A stretch of DNA of 64,000 nucleotides from Macrocybe gigantea (Eukaryota > Basidiomycota > Agaricomycetes > Agaricales > Callistosporiaceae): contig SJRY01000143.1 of assembly GCA_011319805.1 (NCBI GenBank), positions 62,001 through 126,000 of the forward strand. The letters are read 5' to 3'. This document shows positions 60,065-64,000 of this stretch, piece after piece. Numbering within the stretch: the first letter of the stretch is position 1; every line of letters starts with the position of its first letter. The translations under genes were made by a program, and so were the position numbers. Below the pieces are notes generated by a model. It worked only from the letters and a program-made list of their open reading frames with translations. It was not told where the DNA came from and ran no database searches.

Positions 60065-62589
60065 ATGAAATTTTTTCCAAGTTTCACAGGTAGCGAAGAC
60101 GATGGCACCGATTCACAAGACGAGCTTCATACAGGTAGTGACGAAGAGGTCGCTCGCTTGTGGCGTGCCTCTGCCACGCCGGAAGAAAGCTTCAGCGATG
60201 CGGAAGGGGCTAACGAGAATGGGCTATGGAAGGTTCAGATCGTGGGCGAGGAGGTAGATTCATTTGGAGAAGTCAGGCATGTCCCATTATTACAACGGGT
60301 CATGTCCTCAAAATGACATTTCCGTCTCCTCATCTTTAGATACGAAGTATGCCACACGATTCCCCATGCTTCGAGCACCTGTGTCACGTTTTCTTTCAAC
60401 AGGCTCGCTGGGAGAACTGGAAACGGCCTGACGGCAGCAATGTGACATGGGACAACAGACTAATTCACCCAGATGACACCCGAGGTTGGAGAAAGACTCA
60501 GACACGGGCGCGCAAACTCCTCGCAGAAGAATCACTCGACATCGAAATCTGGTCCTCGCTCGATATCACCAACACACAGACCCGATTACGCGCACAGGCG
60601 TACGAAGAGAAGCTCAATCGCAGAGAGCAGGAGCCGCTGGAGCTAGGCAAAAAGATGGCCGCGTTGTTGGCGGAAAAGCTCGGGGGAGTGCGAGGCGATT
60701 CAAGGCGACCGGCTTTGGCGCGTTCCACGATGGCGGCCCCACATTCACCAAGTTCAGACGGAACCAGCGCCTCGCGGCGAGGGCCTGGCCGGAGAGCGAC
60801 ATCTGACCGTCTTAGGCGATCCGAAGGGTCAACCTCCACTTCCAGTGGAACACCATCAGCTTCTCGTTCTTCTGGAGTCTCAAACCATGCGAACAGGTCA
60901 ACCCGCGAGGGTTCACTGGCATCCCAGAGTACTATCTCAACGATTCGCGATCCATCCGTCAGTCCGAAAATCACGACCCCAAGGAGCAGCAAAGGGAAGG
61001 CTAGAGCTTTCTTGCCTCCGAGCTCCCCTGCGCTCAACGTCGCCGAACTTGAACCGCGCGTGACGAAGCCGCTACCAGCTCGAGCTGCTGGACGGCCCTT
61101 TGTCCTGCCCCCAAAAATGACAACGAAGTAAGATCTCCACGCGCTGCTCGCCCCACGACTTGACCTGATGCTATCTGGTGATTCAGAAAGGATCGTCTCC
61201 AACGCAGATGGGCCGCCATAGCAAAAAATAGCCGCGCTGCCCCAATCACCATCACCAACGAAGTGGACGACGAACCGGGGCCCCGGCTGCCAGATGATTT
61301 TGAATACCTCGAGTCTGGATATATCTAGTATGCGTCTCTCAGCCTTTCCAATATAATGATCGCTTCTGATTCCAAGGAATTGCGTCGAGTAGCGCAGATG
61401 ACGTTCCACAGATGGAAGATGAGGAAGCTTTTCTCCGCTGTGAATGCGACGAATGCACCTTAGCCACAGCATGCAGTTGTCAAGATGTCTCAGAAGTCGA
61501 AGACGAGGATGGACGGAGATCATTTGCATATACTGAAGACGTGAGTCCGAGTGTCCGAGCGTAGCACATATGTAGTCAAAGGTCAACTAACAATTACAAT
61601 TCTCTTGTTTGCATTTCAGGGATTGTTCGCGTTCAATGTCCCTCCTGGAGTCTTTGTAATCGAGTGTAACAGCGTAAGCATCCTCCTTGTTTCTTTCTTC
61701 CACCATCACTCACTCACTGAAATTGACAGATGTGTCAATGCAATCCACGCACATGTCCCAATCGTGTAGCCCAACGACCGCGTGATGTCCTGTTGGATAT
61801 CTTCAAAACTGGCGATCGCGGATGGGGCGTACGCTCTCCAGTCGACATCGAGCAGGGAAAGGTGTTGGGTGATTATTCAGGGTAAGTAGATTTCTATTCC
61901 TGTGCGGGTTCTCAACCTCTCCCGACTGATTCCTTCGGTCTGAATAGGGTATTAGTGTACGTTCACAGCGTCCTTCTTTGCCTAGAATGTCTAAAGCCAA
62001 ACACATGAAATTACAAAGGCGGCGAGATGCCGAACTTACTGATGACGAAAAATCGTACTGTTTTGATCTGGACGGGCAAGAAGACCCCACCGACAAGGAC
62101 AACGAAAAATCGTTCGATAACCTGTACAGCGTCGTCTCTAATGCTCATGGTGAGTTCGGTTTCCTGTTCTCACGTTTACATCTTGAACGCAGATTAGGGA
62201 ATTGGACGCGTTTCATAAAGTAAGCCTCTAGCCCCGTTCATCCTAAGCTGTGCCGGCGGTTCACAAACAAAAGCCACTCATGCACGCCGAACCTACGTGT
62301 CTACTCTGTCGTGTATGACACAATCCCTGAGGTACGTCTCGTCCCATCTGTTCACGTCGTCACCTCCATAACAAAACGTGCAGATGAACATGCCCCACGT
62401 TTGCTTCGTCGCCCTGCAGGACATTCCAGCCTATACCGAGCTTACGGTGGACTACGATCCAGCCGCAGCTGTCATAGAAGCTGCTAGGGTCAAGGGTAAA
62501 GGAAAGGGTAAAGGAAAGGTAAGCCTCCCCACGGTACGATGGAGTGTCTGTGCGGATCTTCTTCTTGCAGGGGGTGGATAAGAGCTTAG
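60065..62589 (+). CDS. chromodomain and SET-domain histone H3K9-type methyltransferase (SUV39/Clr4-like)
   Basis: Writes heterochromatin marks in the nucleus. Exons: 60065-60276, 60340-60346, 60403-61127, 61187-61327, 61390-61540, 61620-61673, 61730-61881, 61948-61956, 61986-62149, 62198-62219, 62274-62331 and 62384-62589. Chromodomain: [19 protein letters not shown] on a 7-base exon, then [16 protein letters not shown]. Middle: charged, Ser-rich. Pre-SET cysteines: [16 protein letters not shown] and [44 protein letters not shown] (split by an intron), [13 protein letters not shown]. Post-[15 protein letters not shown]. The post-SET is out of frame by one missing base near 62539 (GG read as G); exon 12 is one base short of whole codons. 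Intron 1 has a GC donor. With that base the length is about 633 residues. Confidence 0.9.
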
Positions 62590-62908
62590 CGCCATGCTTT
62601 ATGCCTTGGTTTCTTGGTCTTTGGATCTACTATTGGCATAGGCAGCCCTCGCTCAAAAAAATATGAAGTTAGAGGATTATGCAATGTGTATCTGGATCTA
62701 GTATGTAGATATTAACATGCAGTGCTGTGATCGTGAACAGGCAGGAGGAAACAGGATTTGTCGATGAACACAATGGGCGCTTGGAATGAGTCAGTGGTAT
62801 CATGGGGGTGAAGGCGAATCGTATCGTCGTGATGATTAAACTGGCTAGACATTGTTGGTTATGGAAGCGTGAGAAGTGAGAGTCGAGAGGGAGATGCTGA
62901 ACTCGAAA
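62590..62908. other. convergent intergenic gap
   Basis: About 320 bp between the 3' ends of the SET gene and the F-box-like gene. It should contain both polyadenylation regions; nothing else seen. Confidence 0.4.
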
Positions 62909-64000
62909 CTATCCGAATAGGAGCCATGGTTCTTGAGTTTGTGGACTAACAAGAGCTGAGGGTGCGACGATGCCGCGGGAACTACACTGGGGCAAATTTT
63001 CCTTCGCCAGAGACACAGCCATCATAGCTTCGACGGAGAGTCTCCGAATGGAAGAGAATTTGGGTTTGGTCGCGATCGCGCAATCTAGAATTTCCCAATT
63101 GCTCTGGGTGTCGACCGACTTCCTGAGCTGGGGAAATGATAGGGAGAGCTCTCGCAGATAAGGGGAGGTGACTTTGGATAAGATAGCCTCGGCGAAAGCA
63201 AGGTCTTCCTTGTACGAATCAATTACGAGTCTTAGGATTTGGAGTTCGTCATTATGGGAGAGGCTAACATGTTTAATGATGGAATCTAAAGCAAGTGAAA
63301 ATAAAACTCCATTGTAACGGGAAAGAGTCAGAGGTATGTTGCTCACCGTATATAAACGCGTAGGGAACAATCGTCAAATGCGTTAACGTGGAACCTAACG
63401 TTTGGAGATATCGTGTTATGATGGGCAGCTCCATTTCATCTATGACATGGAGAGTGACTGAAGGAATGAGAATAGCCGGAGATTGGTTCAAGAACCAGCC
63501 CAGCACATCCGTCAACTCGCAGCGCAGGTATATGTCACGCAGTTTCGGCGGGACGAGCCCATCCCGCTGAAACGGGCTTTCCCATTCGGCCTCTAGATGG
63601 AGCTCTTCTAGAGATGGAAAAGAGCATATTAGGTCTTGAACCTGTGAAAAGGTGTCGAAAGAGCATTCCACGAGCTTTAGAGAAACGACGTTTGGAAAGG
63701 AGCGGTGAAGCGCGTGCAAGGCTTCTGTGCTGATCTCTAGACCGTAGTCGAGATTTAGACGGAGCTCCGTCACAGCATTCAGACAACTAAAACGCGGAAT
63801 CAGGCCATTGAACCACCTCGAGTCCTCTCGGTTGTCTATGATCTCAATTCTACGAAGGAAAGGGACTATGGCCGATGAGGAAGCGAGCCGGGAAGAGATC
63901 AAGCCGACAAACGACGACGCGTTCTTCGCGTCCAGTTTCGTCTGGGAGAACATGTGATACCTGGTAGTCGGAAGCCAGGCTCTGCATACCAAACTACAGG
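62909..64000 (-). CDS. F-box/LRR-like protein, cut by the window edge
   Basis: F-box proteins bring substrates to SCF ubiquitin ligases. Two exons are visible: 64000-63347 (open at the window edge) and 63306-62909, joined in phase across a 40-bp intron. The first residues in view, VCRAWLPTTRYHMFSQ, are the end of an F-box of the type common in mushrooms (LVCRAWLPRSR). After it come leucine-rich stretches with the spacing of degenerate LRRs (LRRIEIIDN, VTELRLNLDYG, VVSLKLVECSF, LEELHLEAEW, LRDIYLRCEL, LTHLTIVPY, LRELSLSFPQL). The N-terminal F-box half lies outside the window. No defects seen. Confidence 0.75.

Overview
This 64-kb window comes from a nuclear chromosome of a mushroom-type basidiomycete (Agaricomycete). 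Evidence: genes are split by many short introns (mostly 50-65 bp, GT...AG), there are no operons, and the families are typical of the group: CPL1/PriA-like secreted proteins, a GT90/CAP10 glycosyltransferase, an NLR-like C2-NACHT protein, a large-tailed P-loop GTPase, basidiomycete seven-helix membrane proteins and an F-box protein. I rebuilt exon structures by following splice sites and reading phase by hand; most gene models below are such reconstructions.

Layout. 0-5.4 kb: a DSS4/Mss4-like and a GNAT acetyltransferase gene (possibly one fused gene), an unrecognised broken gene, a mitochondrial HMG-box protein and MED8. 6-10.4 kb: two tandem CPL1-like secreted proteins. 10.4-21 kb: gene-poor, with an acetate-transporter-family protein (Ato/GPR1/FUN34) and an NAD(P)-dependent reductase. 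21-29 kb: a small secreted repeat protein, then a GTPase and a C2-NACHT STAND protein facing each other. 29.4-33 kb: the proteasome lid subunits RPN6 and RPN7, divergently transcribed. 36-55 kb: three copies of an FMN-split-barrel membrane protein (one broken), a C2H2 zinc-finger factor, a haloacid dehalogenase, a beta-lactamase-like pseudogene, a bestrophin-like channel and a GT90 transferase. 56-60 kb: two tandem seven-helix proteins. 60-62.6 kb: a chromodomain/SET H3K9-type methyltransferase with two micro-exons. The right edge cuts an F-box/LRR-like gene.

Two general points. First, conserved genes that should be intact (RPN6, RPN7, mitochondrial HMG, SET) each carry one-base gaps at short homopolymers, so many frameshifts here look like assembly errors. 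Second, at least six introns appear to start with GC instead of GT. No rRNA, tRNA, CRISPR array or intact transposon was found. Promoters are visible only as short gaps between divergent genes: GNAT/unknown gene (136 bp), mitochondrial HMG/MED8 (156 bp), RPN6/RPN7 (145 bp).
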